Assembly (NCBI GenBank): GCA_002794735.1
Contig: NBAZ01000002.1
Location: forward strand, 2,294,001-2,358,000
DNA length: 64,000 bases
Direction: 5' to 3'
DNA from: Pyrrhoderma lamaoense
Lineage: Eukaryota; Basidiomycota; Agaricomycetes; Hymenochaetales; Hymenochaetaceae
Shown: positions 50,764-63,037 of the stretch, one piece after another
Layout: the number at the start of each line of letters is the position of its first letter
How positions within the stretch are numbered: the first letter of the stretch is position 1
Program-made: the position numbers and the translations under genes
The notes under the pieces: model-generated
Told to the model about the DNA's origin: nothing
Database searches by the model: none
What the model saw: only the letters and a program-made list of their open reading frames with translations

Positions 50764-52693
50764 ATGAGCCTTGACCAAAACTTATTTACTCTTAACATCA
50801 CGCCGAAAGTAGATGAGCCGCTCGTCGTTGATTTGATTGACTCGAAAGGAACCGTTCACTATCGTAAGGAAAGGACAGATGCTCGTTTGAAAGGGGGGCT
50901 ATACGAATTCAATATCTTTGGTATGTGTTTCCAAGATCATTGCACGAGAAATAAATCCGCTAAATGAGACAATCATCATATATCACAAAGACCCACTGTC
51001 GGGATCGTTACTCGCCACAACATCAGCACCAGGCGCTACGAGCAAACACAAGACAATCGAGTTGTATAACCCGACAGTACCTGTTGAACTCAAGTATACT
51101 GGAACTCTGTAAGTCCTTGTTCATAGACAAATGGTCTGGTTCGTTAATACATATTATTCCCTTCCTGAAGTAAATTCAAATGGACATTCAGGTGGGAAGA
51201 GTAAGTCCTTGCTCTTGTAATGCTATTCTTCGGTTTTTGTGCTGACTGGGTTTGTGTTCCTAAATTTAGACATGAATTCGAGTGGAAGAGAGAAGAATGC
51301 CACCTGATCCGAAAACCGGATCCCCCTGTCCTTGTTGCAATTACGAGAGAACCTCCAGGGAGAATCAAAACAAGGACGGTCCAAATCTTAGATTATAACC
51401 TTCATCGGTACGTTGATCTCTTCAAGCATATGCAGTACAATCCTCATCTATATCTGTAGGTTTGACATTCATGATCGCAAGGGACTAGAGATAGTAATTC
51501 TCTCCGCTTTACTGTCTTTCCAAGATTACTCGGACGAATATCACGCAAAGAAGGAAGATTCTATCCCTCTACCAGCTCCGCAAGTAGTTGTAGCGTCTCC
51601 TGAAAAAGCGCTGGAAGTAAGCGATGCCCCACCGCCGAAATTGCCCCCAAAACCTAAGAAGTCAGGTGCTGAGCTTATCGCGGAGATGCAGAAGGGCGAG
51701 CTTGGGGAAGTATTAGTCGAGGAAGAGGGAAGTATTAAAGATTATGCACAGTATTGTTCAAATCTTCTTGAGGTCAGTATTCAGTAAGACATAAATATAA
51801 ATGATCTAACACGAATATCATTTTAAATTTCCTTTACAACTTAGGGTGATAATATGCTTTTTATCATACTCCGATCATCATCTCCGGCAACCGTTCCTAA
51901 AGTTCTCAGTATAGCTTTGGAGGCGAAGCGTATCCGACATAGAGAAGGCGTGGACGAGGAACTTTACCAGTACATTCAGTACGATGCCACAAGATCAATA
52001 GGGAAGAAAGGACCTCGCGTCATCAATCTAGATAATACTACAGAAGACAAGTACAGGCCTCCGGAAAACCTAGTCCTACATCTGAGCAAAATTGAAATGC
52101 CTGAACTCCGACCCTCATCGGGTAAAGGTAAAGGCAGGGCGGTGGACCCAGTTGAGAGTGACAGGGAACGGAAGAAGAAAGAAAGTGGGGCAGAAAGGAA
52201 TCAAGAAAAGCGAGCGAAAAAGGAGAAAGAAAGACTCAAAGAGAAGGGGAAAGAGAGGGGAAAGAGTACCGATAAAGGTAATAGTAAGAGCCGCTCAACG
52301 TCACTTGATCGAGCGGAAAGTGGAAGACTGAAGAAACGCCCTCCAATATCACACGTCCCCTCTCATCTCCCACATCCTCATCAACCTTCACCTTCACCAT
52401 CTCAGCTCAATAACCCTACGATATATGCTGCGCCTCAGCCTCGACCATATAGAGCATCTCTTGCACCCTCCGTTCCAGGATTTACGACACACCAACGCAC
52501 AGGGTCTAGCCCCATGCCAGTGCCATCTATCAACACCCACGTCCCTGCTTACGGTCAAAGACCTGTTTCTGCATATGGCTCTTATCTCGGTGTTCAACCA
52601 GCCACCCAGCCACCCCCTCCTCAGGGGCAAAGGGCCTCGTCCTCTCCTCTGCTCTCCTTCAGTAGCCTTCTTGAAAGGCTGAAAATTCCTTGA
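50764..52693 (+). CDS. Conserved-looking beta-rich protein with a basic disordered tail, unknown function
   Basis: The start MSLDQNLFTLNITPKVDEPL opens an N-terminal domain of about 200 residues, rich in beta-strand patterns. It has motifs GLYEFNIFDPLSG, NPTVPVELKYTGTLKFKWTF, RWEEHEFEWKREECHLIRKP, VQILDYNLHRFDIHDRKGLE and IVILSALLSFQDYSDEYH. A Pro/Lys linker follows (APPPKLPPKPKKSGAELIAE), then a helical segment (NMLFIILRSSSPATVPKVL, ALEAKRIRHREGVDEELYQY). The tail is Lys/Glu/Arg-rich and then Ser/Pro/Gln-rich, and the stop is at 52693. Six exons join with matching phases and no frame break. The aromatic EWKREECHLIRKPDPPVLV block suggests a lipid-binding or tubby/scramblase-like fold, but this is a guess from pattern only. 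Confidence 0.7.
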
Positions 52694-55600
52694 TAAGTGA
52701 TACCTGTATTATTCATGTATAGTTTAACATGACATTACATATCTAATTGGACATTTCACGTAGTTGTAACTGTAAATTACTTTATGATCATAGTATTGTA
52801 GAATAGACAGATATTATTTGTATAAAAACACGGTCAAAATGAATCGGATCATTAATATTGATTAACTAATCTCATATACAAATTATACAACCAACGCTAT
52901 GTTCATGTGAGTGATTAGTCATGGTGGCTTCCCGGTTAGTACTCATCTGAATATAAATTATGATTAACTAGTATGTGACTGTGACGTTCGTGGGCTCATA
53001 TTAATTGGATTCTCGCCGCCCGGCCCAAGAACGCTCGGAAAGGATACACTTTCGGCCAGATAATACGATGACACCTTGTCACAGTAACGGGAGTACACGT
53101 ATCATTGATCCTGTGCAAAGTCATCATCAAAAGTGATAAGCTCTGGACCTCGGCCAACAGTTCGAAAGCGAGGCGAGATGAGACGGGGACAGGCGCTGAA
53201 TGAAGATATTCATAACCCGTTCTCGTTCTTTGCGTGCGATCTGTGGTAAGAAATGCAACATTGAACCCGTCTGATGTATAAGTATCAACTACATCTAAGA
53301 AGTAGTGGCTTATGTACCTCCGATGTACATGCATGAAACTGCTCGTTAGTAGGAAGAGGCCAGTCAGGCAGTGGATAAACTGGTCTAAACAAATATCGGG
53401 CCGTTGATGTACACAATACCGACAATGCAAACACAGGATATCTGATTTCTTCAATGTATGTGAGGCATCGCATAAAAAGGACATGTCATTATTGTTGTGA
53501 GACGGCTTTTCACAAGGATAGGTCAATATAAGATTATTGATGCTTTGATATCAAGTGTTTCTAAAGGTACTATCACCTAGTACTAACATATAGTACTCAA
53601 CTCCGACCGTAATCAAGGAGACTGCGTCCAAGGATACATGAGTACACGGAATAGCAGTGCATAGCTGATCAGTTACCAGTGTGGGGCAGCTCGGCACCCT
53701 ATATGCAATGTAAGTCCCACATACAAGCTTGCTCGAAGCTGCGGGATCATGATGACTAGACAAAACCTAGATTACTATTCATCCTTTAGTCGACTTATTG
53801 TATAGGGAAACATATACCGATGTACCGGTGTACCTGTCAAGATGCATACATTTCTATCTGATCACGAGTCTCTGGTGAAATCTGTACCCTATGGGATGTT
53901 GTGTGGGATGATGTGTCAAATAGAAGATGATGATACCAACATTTACAAACAAAATCAAAGATTAGGCTTGGTAATTCCGCTCGCAGTTTCATAAACCTTA
54001 TTTTCTGTTCTAGACACACTGAACTTCAACTCGACGTCCATTTATAGCAATAGCAACAACAGTTCTTGTCTTCAGGAGCTTTGTAACTTGATGCAGATCT
54101 TTTTGTGTAATAACCCAGGACATAGAATAACAAAACGCAATAACATCTGCTTCCAGCCTTATCACAGTCGCGTGCCATCTGTTTGAATAACTTCCAAGAA
54201 CATGCATGTTTCATATCATCCTAGTAAAGCTGGTAGAAACCTGAATACGGATAAAAGTTTTATAACATCAACACGAGTTGTTGTTATCAGGAGATGGGAT
54301 CCCGGAACATACGAAGTTGCTGTGCCTTCACGGAATGATATGCATACTGCATATTTTTAGAAATACGCTTACGAAATTAGACAGGGTATCGGAATGATTG
54401 TGGCAATTACAACTGTTAGAATACAACTTGAGAATAAGTGTTATTTCTAGATATGTTCGAGTAACGCCAGTAGAAGAAGGGTAAGGACTTCTAGAATCAT
54501 CTCAAGGTCGGTTTAAGCCCGAAGATGGTGGTTCTAGTTAATTTTTTGAGTGTATCTAGAAGATTGGGGGGACACGAAATACGACAGATGATAGACACTA
54601 TCCCAGTCTGTCCCTGATATGGGACAACAAGTCCAATTTAAGCGCGAACATTTCTCAAGATCATTCCAAACCTCCCTCCACCTGTACAGATGAAACCCTT
54701 TTTACAACCCTCAAATCCATTTTTACTCAACCTGTTGAGTGAAAAATGTGTGAATGTTCTTTTTCTTTTCATTACATTGACGCACGCGTTTGTCTTCGAA
54801 TAGTTTTGATATGAGCGCGAGATTCGAAGTAACCAGATTCAATATTGTAATCTTTTTTGTATGCTAGAACTTTGAGCTTAGTGCATATCACTTCCTTTTT
54901 CGTCTAATTCCCATGTGGTTTCATGAGATTATAGATGAACGTGTGTGTTCGCGCCGTATACGCGTACGGAAGAGCTAGCAAGAAAGCCGACATAATCTAG
55001 ATCGAAGAGGTAATTCTGAGCCGTCGTTAGTATTTCTTTTGCAAGATTGCACGCCTTCCGAATGACAAACACGATCCCTTGATCGCTTGTAACGGGTAAT
55101 CTAAAATGAGAATCTCAAGTCTCAAGACACATTTCATGAAAATTGTTCCGTAAGATATACCTGAAGCAACAATGACCACCAAAGAAGAAAACATGTTATT
55201 TCTTCACTAAATGTGTAGTAGTAAGATTACGGACGGGGACATCGAGAGGAAGGAAATAAAGGTTGATAGCCACAAAAGAATGCGACGAAGGTATCATCAA
55301 TGTAGCGCAAACAAGGTATTAGATTGAGGGGTTGCTGGATGCAAGATCATATAAAAAGAGAAAAGAGTGGGTGCTAGTGTGGTTGAATGCAAGTATACAG
55401 AAGAGAAATTGAGCAAGGCGATGCGAAAGGAATGTAATGCATACTTGTACAAAAAGCATGATTCGTCAGGATGAGATGAGATGAATTACATATACTTTTA
55501 ACCCAAAAAATAGACTGTGAAATCAAGAGAGCGGATATGCAAAGATGAGGGACGCAGGCTAACGATAGAAAGGGAAAATGCAGATAAATAAGATCGAAAC

Positions 55601-55748
55601 CCGCCTCGTTTTGTACAAAAAGACGTTGTGCTGAAGTCCGTGATTGATAGAAAGAATCACAAGAAGGAAGTCATTACCAAAAGCTGCTTATTTCAAGCAA
55701 GGATATAAACAAAGAAGAGTATAGAAGCCAGAAGGTACAGCTGGTCTA
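52694..55748. other. Three-kilobase spacer with an unresolved minus-strand frame
   Basis: The longest frame (52996-53526, minus, 176 codons) and its overlap at 53285-53473 (RYPVFALSVLCTSTARYLFR, PVYPLPDWPLPTNEQFHACT) could be exons of a gene, but I could not assemble a consistent spliced product. From 53800 to 55740 I see no coding sequence. Short frames around 54010-54214 are isolated. Confidence 0.35.
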
Positions 55749-57458
55749 TCAAGCCCCACATGAGATTTCAAAAAGACTGTGCCAACTATCTGTCCGTCCA
55801 TCTGATTCAAGACTTTCATCACGAAAATCAATGAAGCTTGGTTGCTTCCAGTCTATGTGCAGCTCAAGGCGTGCGGGTAGTTTAGCCTTTGAATGATGCC
55901 TATGGCTTCGCCTTGTTTTTTCATGCCTGATAGTCTGAGAATCAGAAACGGTACGCTGTCGTATACCATTGTTTGCATCGAGATAAGGTGATGCGAATGA
56001 CTGCGGTAGTTCAGTGAGGGGACGAGAGTTCGCATTAGACGGAGATAGCGCTGAAGAAGTGGAGGGACTAAGAGGATGTAAGTTTGACGGGATAGGATGT
56101 GTTGATGACTTTCTAGAGGCTTTTGTGCTTTTGGAAGGGAACAGATATGTTGATGGTGGGTAAGAGACGAGGGATTTCACATTCGACGGCTGTGGGCTGA
56201 ACGAACGCTTCGAACGCTTAGGTCTATGCGAAACATAGCTATCTACTGATTCCTGCGAATCGGAATTATAAGGACTATTGTCCAGACCGAAAATTTTGTC
56301 AACCTCCGTATCGATGTCACCATCAGTTTCACCTCCAAAGAGTACACTCCACGCGTTCTGACGAGGGGTCAAATTATGCCATTGCTCTTCCTTGATTGAA
56401 ACGGATAGACTTCTACCCCGCGATTTAGAACGAGGCTGATCTCGGTCCGTACGTCCATCGTGGACAATTCGAGGCACACTGTCCTCCACCAATCCTTGCG
56501 TTTCTTCGTGTATAATATCCATGTTAGTTTCTGCTGACATGGAAATGTCGTCCTCGTCTTCATCATCAGACAGATGCATGAAGTTTTGAGATATACGAGG
56601 CTTTAAACGGCCCACCGCACCATCGGCACCACGCCCCTCTAATCGCTTTAATGCATCGACGCGCTGCGCTCTTCTGTAAGTAGAAGACACAGTTGATGTA
56701 CGGCTGAGTACATCAGGAGACCGTATCGGGCTTTCCGAGAACGAGTCGAAATGCGAATGAAGGGGTACACTATTTGGGGAGGGAGCTGAGAACAACATAG
56801 GAGATAATTCCCTTTTCAATTGAGTATCTAACTGTGGAAGGTCATCAAATCTCCTAGGCATGGGCTGATACAGCATAGTTGCTGGTCGTTTGGGTTGAGA
56901 CGATAGAAGAAATGTATCAGAGCAATCTGGGTCAGGAATGCTATGTGCTGATACCGGACTCCCGGGTGTAAAACTCGTGGGCGAGATAAATGAAGAAAAG
57001 AATCTATATAATAATAACTGTGAGTAGGCATGATGAAACAGGAAGAATTACACATACGAGTTATGTACATCAGTAGGGGATACTACAGCTGATCCTGAGA
57101 TAGATTCAGTTTCAAGTATGGTCGACGCCCGCTCTTTACCCTTTGAATGAAAGGTTCGCATAGACTGGGATTCAGCAAGATCGAGGGATAAGAAGGATCT
57201 GTGCTCGTTGAAGTTCCTCCTCTTCTTGAAAGTAAAGTAGAATGTATCATCACTAGTAGCACTATCAGCTCCTGTAGCATTCAGAGGTTCCAGAGCAGGA
57301 AAATCGGATATCTCAGAGAGACAATCAGCGGGTATAGGTAAACTACCCCGGCGCGGCCCACAGTACTCTGTCGCCCATGGGGCAGTTGTATACGATGGTG
57401 AGGAGTCATCGGACAACAGTCCGCACTTGAAGAGGTTTGAGTAGCTCGAAAATGCCAT
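55749..57458 (-). CDS. Ser-rich hypothetical protein, two exons
   Basis: Exon 1 starts at 57458 (MAFSSYSNLFKCGLLSDDSS) and splices at about 57060 to 57009, giving NSFFSSFISPTSFTPGSPVS, then continues through KRPATMLYQPMPRRFDDLPQ to the stop at 55749. The product is about 555 residues. It is mostly disordered: Ser/Pro/Asp-rich, with an acidic cluster HLSDDEDEDDISMS, an Arg/Ser block RSKSRGRSLSVSIKEEQWHN and a basic YVSHRPKRSKRSF. The C-terminus is better ordered (LPARLELHIDWKQPSFIDFR, then DGRTDSWHSLFEISCGA) and looks conserved. No known domain. It may be a nuclear or cytoskeletal regulatory protein, but nothing here shows that. Confidence 0.65.
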
Positions 57459-60111
57459 TTGACTCGTTTTTGACGAGGTCGGACTTGGACGGGACCGTGT
57501 CCAGCTGGGGGGGAGGTTGGTAGAGGACCCTGCAAGCGGTTATTGATATATATACACGGAAAAAATGAAATTCAGTCCGTGTCATGGTCACAACCTCCAC
57601 CGGCTATCTTGTGAGTTTCGGATCGACAGCCGCGATCTCTCTATTTCCCCTTGCTTCGCTTGCCTAATTTGGGTTTACGCGCCGGGTCCCTGACTTTTTA
57701 AAAACCCAGAGACGTCACAAATACGTTACTCTTCGAACAACTACCGATCTATCAAGCAGATCGTGGACAGTGCATTGATTATGATGTATGAGTCTTGTTT
57801 GTGAGGTTTGAGGACGATTCTGAACAATGGAAACAAGTGAGCGCAATCTGAGCTCTGTCGTCATGTATCTTCGACGTCACTCTGCTTAGCCGTGGATTCA
57901 CACGAGGGATGTCGCCCTGCATGTTTCGATCATGACAATAATTAAATGTACTCTTCTTTCAAAGGATATCAGTCATTAAATTTCTTTATTCTCAGTTGCA
58001 CTTTTCCCTCCTGATATATCAAGATATATATTAAATGATTATACTTGATCATCAGACCTTTTCCAATACATAGTTTGCGCCGGCCGTCTTGGTGAGGGAC
58101 CGCCCTCCCCCGCACCGCCGTTAGTATGATTACTTGCTACGATCACTCCTATGACAACTTTTCCGAACAGTCAGCGAGTATCCTATTCAGATCTAACCCT
58201 TACTTACACTCACATCATCATTTCCTCGGGCCAAAGGGGTTCTTTAAGGAGTAATCATTTACGAGAGACAAGCTGTTAAGTGATGCTCTTTCCCGATCAC
58301 TTAATAAACTACATATGCTAGCAAGGCCGAGTTTGTACAAACGACATCTCAAGGGCAATATCAGTCTAACCAAGTGGTGTAATATGTAAGTACTACTGTA
58401 CCTCATGATCGTTGACATTTTATAGCAAGAGACATGCTGTGCGTGCCGCCAATACCAATAAGACGGTGGTCAGTATGTCATTGATGGGCATTTCGATCCC
58501 AAACTTCTTTTGATCCAAACAAAACTATCTTGTCGGTACTTCCTTTGATCCAGCCGCCGCATCATGACTGTTTTACTTTCCCAAACATACACTAGACAAA
58601 CTCAATGAACCATTATAAGCCATCACGAGTTCGGGATGATGATCAGAACACGGGACAACAAACCATAATATGGACAGAACATCAAATACATCAGAACGCT
58701 AAAGATATGATTATTCTTTACGACTTTGTTTCAGAGCCAAGTCTCACAGTACTCAACGTCTGTGTACCATAATCACTAGAGTATATAAGAAATACGCATA
58801 TACTCAACTTCGCCAAAAGGTAAATATCCCTTGGCTTTTCTGTAGTTTCTTATTTGGGTGGCAACGAATTCTACACACATTGTCTCAGGTTTTGTATCTG
58901 GCTTCATTGTGTATATGTATCGTGGGATGTACCGTAACATGGGAGGAGGTGCCAACTCAGTTATATCGACCTTGATACATACAAGTTTTTCCTCTCTCCT
59001 TTTATCCTGGTCTCTTCTTTTTGCGAGAATATTAGCGCCTCCGGTCAATAGTTACACGTAAGAACCATCGCTTAAGGACTTTTGCTTCCGCCGATTGCAC
59101 TTACCCCCGAAGGATTTTCGCGCTTACTACTTCCTCTCACCCTTCTGTATCCACGTTACGAGACGATCAATCGGGTTTTGGGTTGTCTGGAGATAAATAA
59201 GATAAGCCATTGAAGTCTGTGGGTACCCATGGCATCATGCAGATATCCTCATATCTATACTATCAGGGACTTGATTCTCTGCTTCATCCACTGTGGCGAT
59301 CACAATTTCGCAAGACAATCCGGACATCAGCCCTAAGCCGTATCGGACCTGTATACTGTATACAATAGAATGAAGTTAGCAAGATTAAGCGCCCCGGCTG
59401 CTTATTTCTCAGTCTCGCCAGTTTTATCCGACTTTATACATGTATGTAATGACTTGGTCTTGGCTTAGTACAACTCTGAGGGCCTATTGGTATCGACTGC
59501 GACTAATATGGATGCCTAGCTCTTGTCTGGCATGGCCACATGGCTTTATTTATTTGTGAGTTGATGAATAACTTGATTTTGTACGAGGAAAGGCTAGTTT
59601 ATTTAGACAATATATCCGTCAAACATAGACATACAGCAAAATCGGTATTTGGCAGTAGTTCAACCGTAATTTCTGGGATCGCTATGATTTACCTTCTAAT
59701 CCTGAATACTATGAGACACCATCCGCCTTTGAGATCAAAAGGGTAGCTAGTTAGTCATACTCTATGTCTCGAACTCCGCCCATCTTTCTCAAAACCATCC
59801 TCACCGAGAATTTCGTCTCTCGTCTCCTACCGGGTTCTTATACTCTTTCTTCCGAAACTATCCTCTTCGATAGGAATTACTCTACTTTTGATTGGTTACT
59901 TCATACAGTCCGATGAGAATTGGTTACAGAATATTAATAGTCTTCGTTTTTCAACTAACTTACTTCTACGTTCTTGCTCAACACACACGATGGGAGGTGT
60001 GGGTTAAATTGACCTGATCATGTCTATCTAGCAATTGCTAAGAGGAAAAATTCTATTATTTGCATGCTAATCAGACCAACCAAGTACTTCTCCACTACCA
60101 GAGCCACATCG
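57459..60111. other. 2.6-kb spacer
   Basis: Short frames occur on both strands, including opposite frames over 58776-59061, but none shows splice logic, recognised motifs or a convincing composition. The first few hundred bases contain the promoter of the gene ending at 57458. Confidence 0.4.
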
Positions 60112-62238
60112 TCATCCTTTCACAACATCTACTTTACGTACCCACAATCTAAGTTCATCTCCACCTGCTACTGAAACTTTCTGTGTTGAATTTGTCGGGT
60201 TAGGATCTACGACTAAAGCTCTTATGTGCGAATGATCAGGGCTGATGACTGAGCTGATAAAAAACCCATTTTCTATGGGGCAAGTTCCCTCTATCGGTTC
60301 GTCATAATTTGGGGTTTCGTCTATATACTAAGTCAGTCAAGATCCCAATTTATAGACACTTTACTTGACAATAAGTCACAACTACTCACTTCCGAATAGG
60401 GGCAACCGTCTTTCTCTGAGCCTACTTAGTCCTAATTCCGTCTCATTACTGGGATAATCCGTATTGTTCTCGACCAGTTTGCTTTCCCAAAGCAGGAGTT
60501 TCCCATCCGCCGTAACAGCCGAACGAAAAGGACGACACATACTTATGGACGTTATCCTTCTGTATTGTAGACTCGGGGCGATATCCCATAACCTGAAGCC
60601 ATCTTTATCCCATGTGCCCTGCAATATTAGGGGACCGGAGAATAAAATGAATTCATATTCTTGGGCTATAATCTACAAGACGAAAGAATGCAATAGATAT
60701 ATATTTTATCAGTTTGCTTGTAAAATAGTATTAAAAAAGGAAAAGTATGATACATACATCAGTAACTTGGATACGTCTAGAGTCAGGTGGAATAACTCGA
60801 GGATTATCCCCTTGAAATACACTATTCTTTAGAATCTCTTCCTTGCTACATTCACATCGCTTTCAGGGGACAAATCCATTAGCCAGTGTTTTGAAGTAAT
60901 AATATGATATAGCCAAAAATACTCACATATTCCCATTGAAGTGTATCGTAGTCAAACCCAATTCTACTACACCGTATTTCATTGATAATATATGGTAATT
61001 TAAGTGATAGGACATGACCCTTGTCGGTGAGACCCAATATCCCCATGGTCATTGTAACGACTTTCACTAACTTTGATAGTGTATGTTTCCCAGTTTTATA
61101 GTCGGGGGCTCAACTGATATTTGAGAAATATCAGGAAGTTTCACTATCTTGAAAATATGACTTGAACCTGCTAATACACGCTGTCTGGCTCTGTCTCCAG
61201 AATCATTGGGTGATATTCGCCAGCGAGTTGAGTTTAACATAACAGAGCCGGAGCCCATTAAAAAAGAGACTCGACCACTGACAGTATCGTAAGACACCTG
61301 TACTGGTTTCTCATGACTATAAAAGCATCTCCAGTGTATGAGTGTCTGGTTTTCACCCGAACAGAACCATGCACCTCCATTCCTATCTATTCCCACCGCA
61401 AATGGCTCACTATTGAGAGCTTGAGTTGTTACGCCTATAAAGATAATCATATGCTTGTACTCACCGTGACCTTGTATCCAAATGGCCAATACTACTAATA
61501 GTTAGACAGAACGGGTGGCAGAGGGGCTGGTATGACTAAACACACCTTAATGACACGAACGGTGGCATATCTTGTTTTTTGAGTGCGCATTGTAGTCTTA
61601 GAGTCGTTGAACTTTGACGTCGTGTATTTCTTGGAATTCTAATTTTTCCTGTTTATGTTACATATCTAGTGCAACGCTCAAAATGGCTGATACAGAAACT
61701 TACTTCCAACATACATTCCACCATAGTGATCGATTGCACAGAAAACGCTGTGATGAATTAAATTTATTGATAGAGAAGGAAAATGAAGAAAAATCTTACT
61801 CGAGGGATTTTCTATATCCACCTGTGAGGAGGGTAGCCAGAGGTATATCCTTCCTAGTTTTACAATGTATTACTGTTTCCGAATGGACCTGTGAGGGAGG
61901 TTCCGGTGGATGTATACGCACGTCACGAAAACCCCCTTCACTAGAATTATTATGTTAAGATGGGCTTTTTCTACAGAGACACTTAGCTCACCCCAGGAAG
62001 CAATTATTGGGATAAAGAGACGTTTATAATATGATTTATATGTTATTTCAAGATTTCCAGGGAGGTCGAGCTTGAAGTGTGCTTTACACAGAGTTCTCCA
62101 CAGTTCTTCCGAGTCATCTCCACACAGGAGATTGTAGAAGTAGTGGCTCGTCAAGGATAGATTAAAAATCTCATTCACAGACATAAGCTTCAAGTACATA
62201 TGATGTAACTCGATTGGGAGTTGGCTGATACGATTCAT
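60112..62238 (-). CDS. F-box protein with RCC1-like repeats (Saf1-like)
   Basis: The start MNRISQLPIELHHMYLKLMS begins an F-box: LPIELHHMYLKL, VNEIFNLSLTSHYFYNLL, ELWRTLCKAHFKL. These recruit Skp1 in SCF ubiquitin ligases. After introns come RCC1-type blade pieces: HHSVFCAIDHYGGMYV near 61710-61757, EPFAVGIDRNGGAWFCSGEN near 61380, and TWDKDGFRLWDIAPSLQYRR with RSAVTADGKLLLWES near 60480-60610. The C-terminal piece VAGGDELRLWVRKVDVVKG ends at 60112-60114. The order F-box then beta-propeller is that of yeast Saf1. Exon borders between 60660 and 61900 are only partly fixed. One probable missing base near 61708 would turn MYVGS into the expected MYVWK. It is divergent from a paralogue starting at 63038. 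Confidence 0.75.
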
Positions 62239-63037
62239 TATACCTGCAACAGCTTATACAAGGATCCAGGTCCTCAGAGAGGGAGAGAGGTGAGGATTAA
62301 GGGCGTATCACCGAGTACAATGAGTGAGAGTTGCCTTATAACAGCAAGGTGACCACAAAGCCATCAGCTTATTAAAGAAGAGATATATCTAAAACAATTC
62401 AACCATATGAGGAAATTTCATTGGTATCTAAGGGCCCATTCGGGCAGGCCTAGTTATGTGTACCCTTTCCGCCAACTCTCTTCAAGGCTTCTATTTCATT
62501 ATTTCACATATATCCTAGCCTTGGAGAAGATAATGGCTTGTAGACCATAGTGGGCGAGTGGCAGATTAGTAAGACAACTACATGGTGTGTTTTGAGACAT
62601 AGTTAATAAGCGTCCCCATTGTTGCTGATTTACCACAATTGATAGAGTTTATCAGTAATTCTCCTTCTTTTCTTTTTTAACAAAGAACTGTGATGCCCCA
62701 AATGGACAGATGCGTCGTAATGCCGTTTTATCTAACGTGAATCGATACAGCCTTCCTCGTGGATTCTTGAGTACTATAGAGCATGATTAACGGACTGTTT
62801 CATTTTCAGAGCGTTTTTCAGATGCCGTATCCTTATTCGCATAAGAGAAAGCTCTGTAAGAATCAACAGAAGCAAGGTGGACTTTCATCGCTTAAATGAC
62901 AATCACCATGACATTTTCAATTATGTGAATGTTACAGATGTGGCTCCCTTTATGTATCTGAACCACTTTTATACGAGCTCGTCTCGCCTTCTAGTCTAAC
63001 ACACACTATCATCACACTTATACACCTTGATACTGAT
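62239..63037. promoter_or_regulatory. Divergent spacer between two F-box/RCC1 genes
   Basis: 799 bases separate the two start codons. No coding frame is supported. The spacer must contain both promoters, and no palindromic or shared element was recognised by eye. Confidence 0.45.

Noticed and set aside
54010..54207. Possible small-GTPase fragment (ADVIAFCYSM)
   Set aside because: Only about ten residues recall the Rho family. There is no P-loop, no G4/G5 motif and no flanking exon, so chance similarity is likely.
58776..59061. Opposite open frames of 67-90 codons
   Set aside because: Neither strand shows a family motif, a splice context or neighbours; both are probably chance frames in a spacer.
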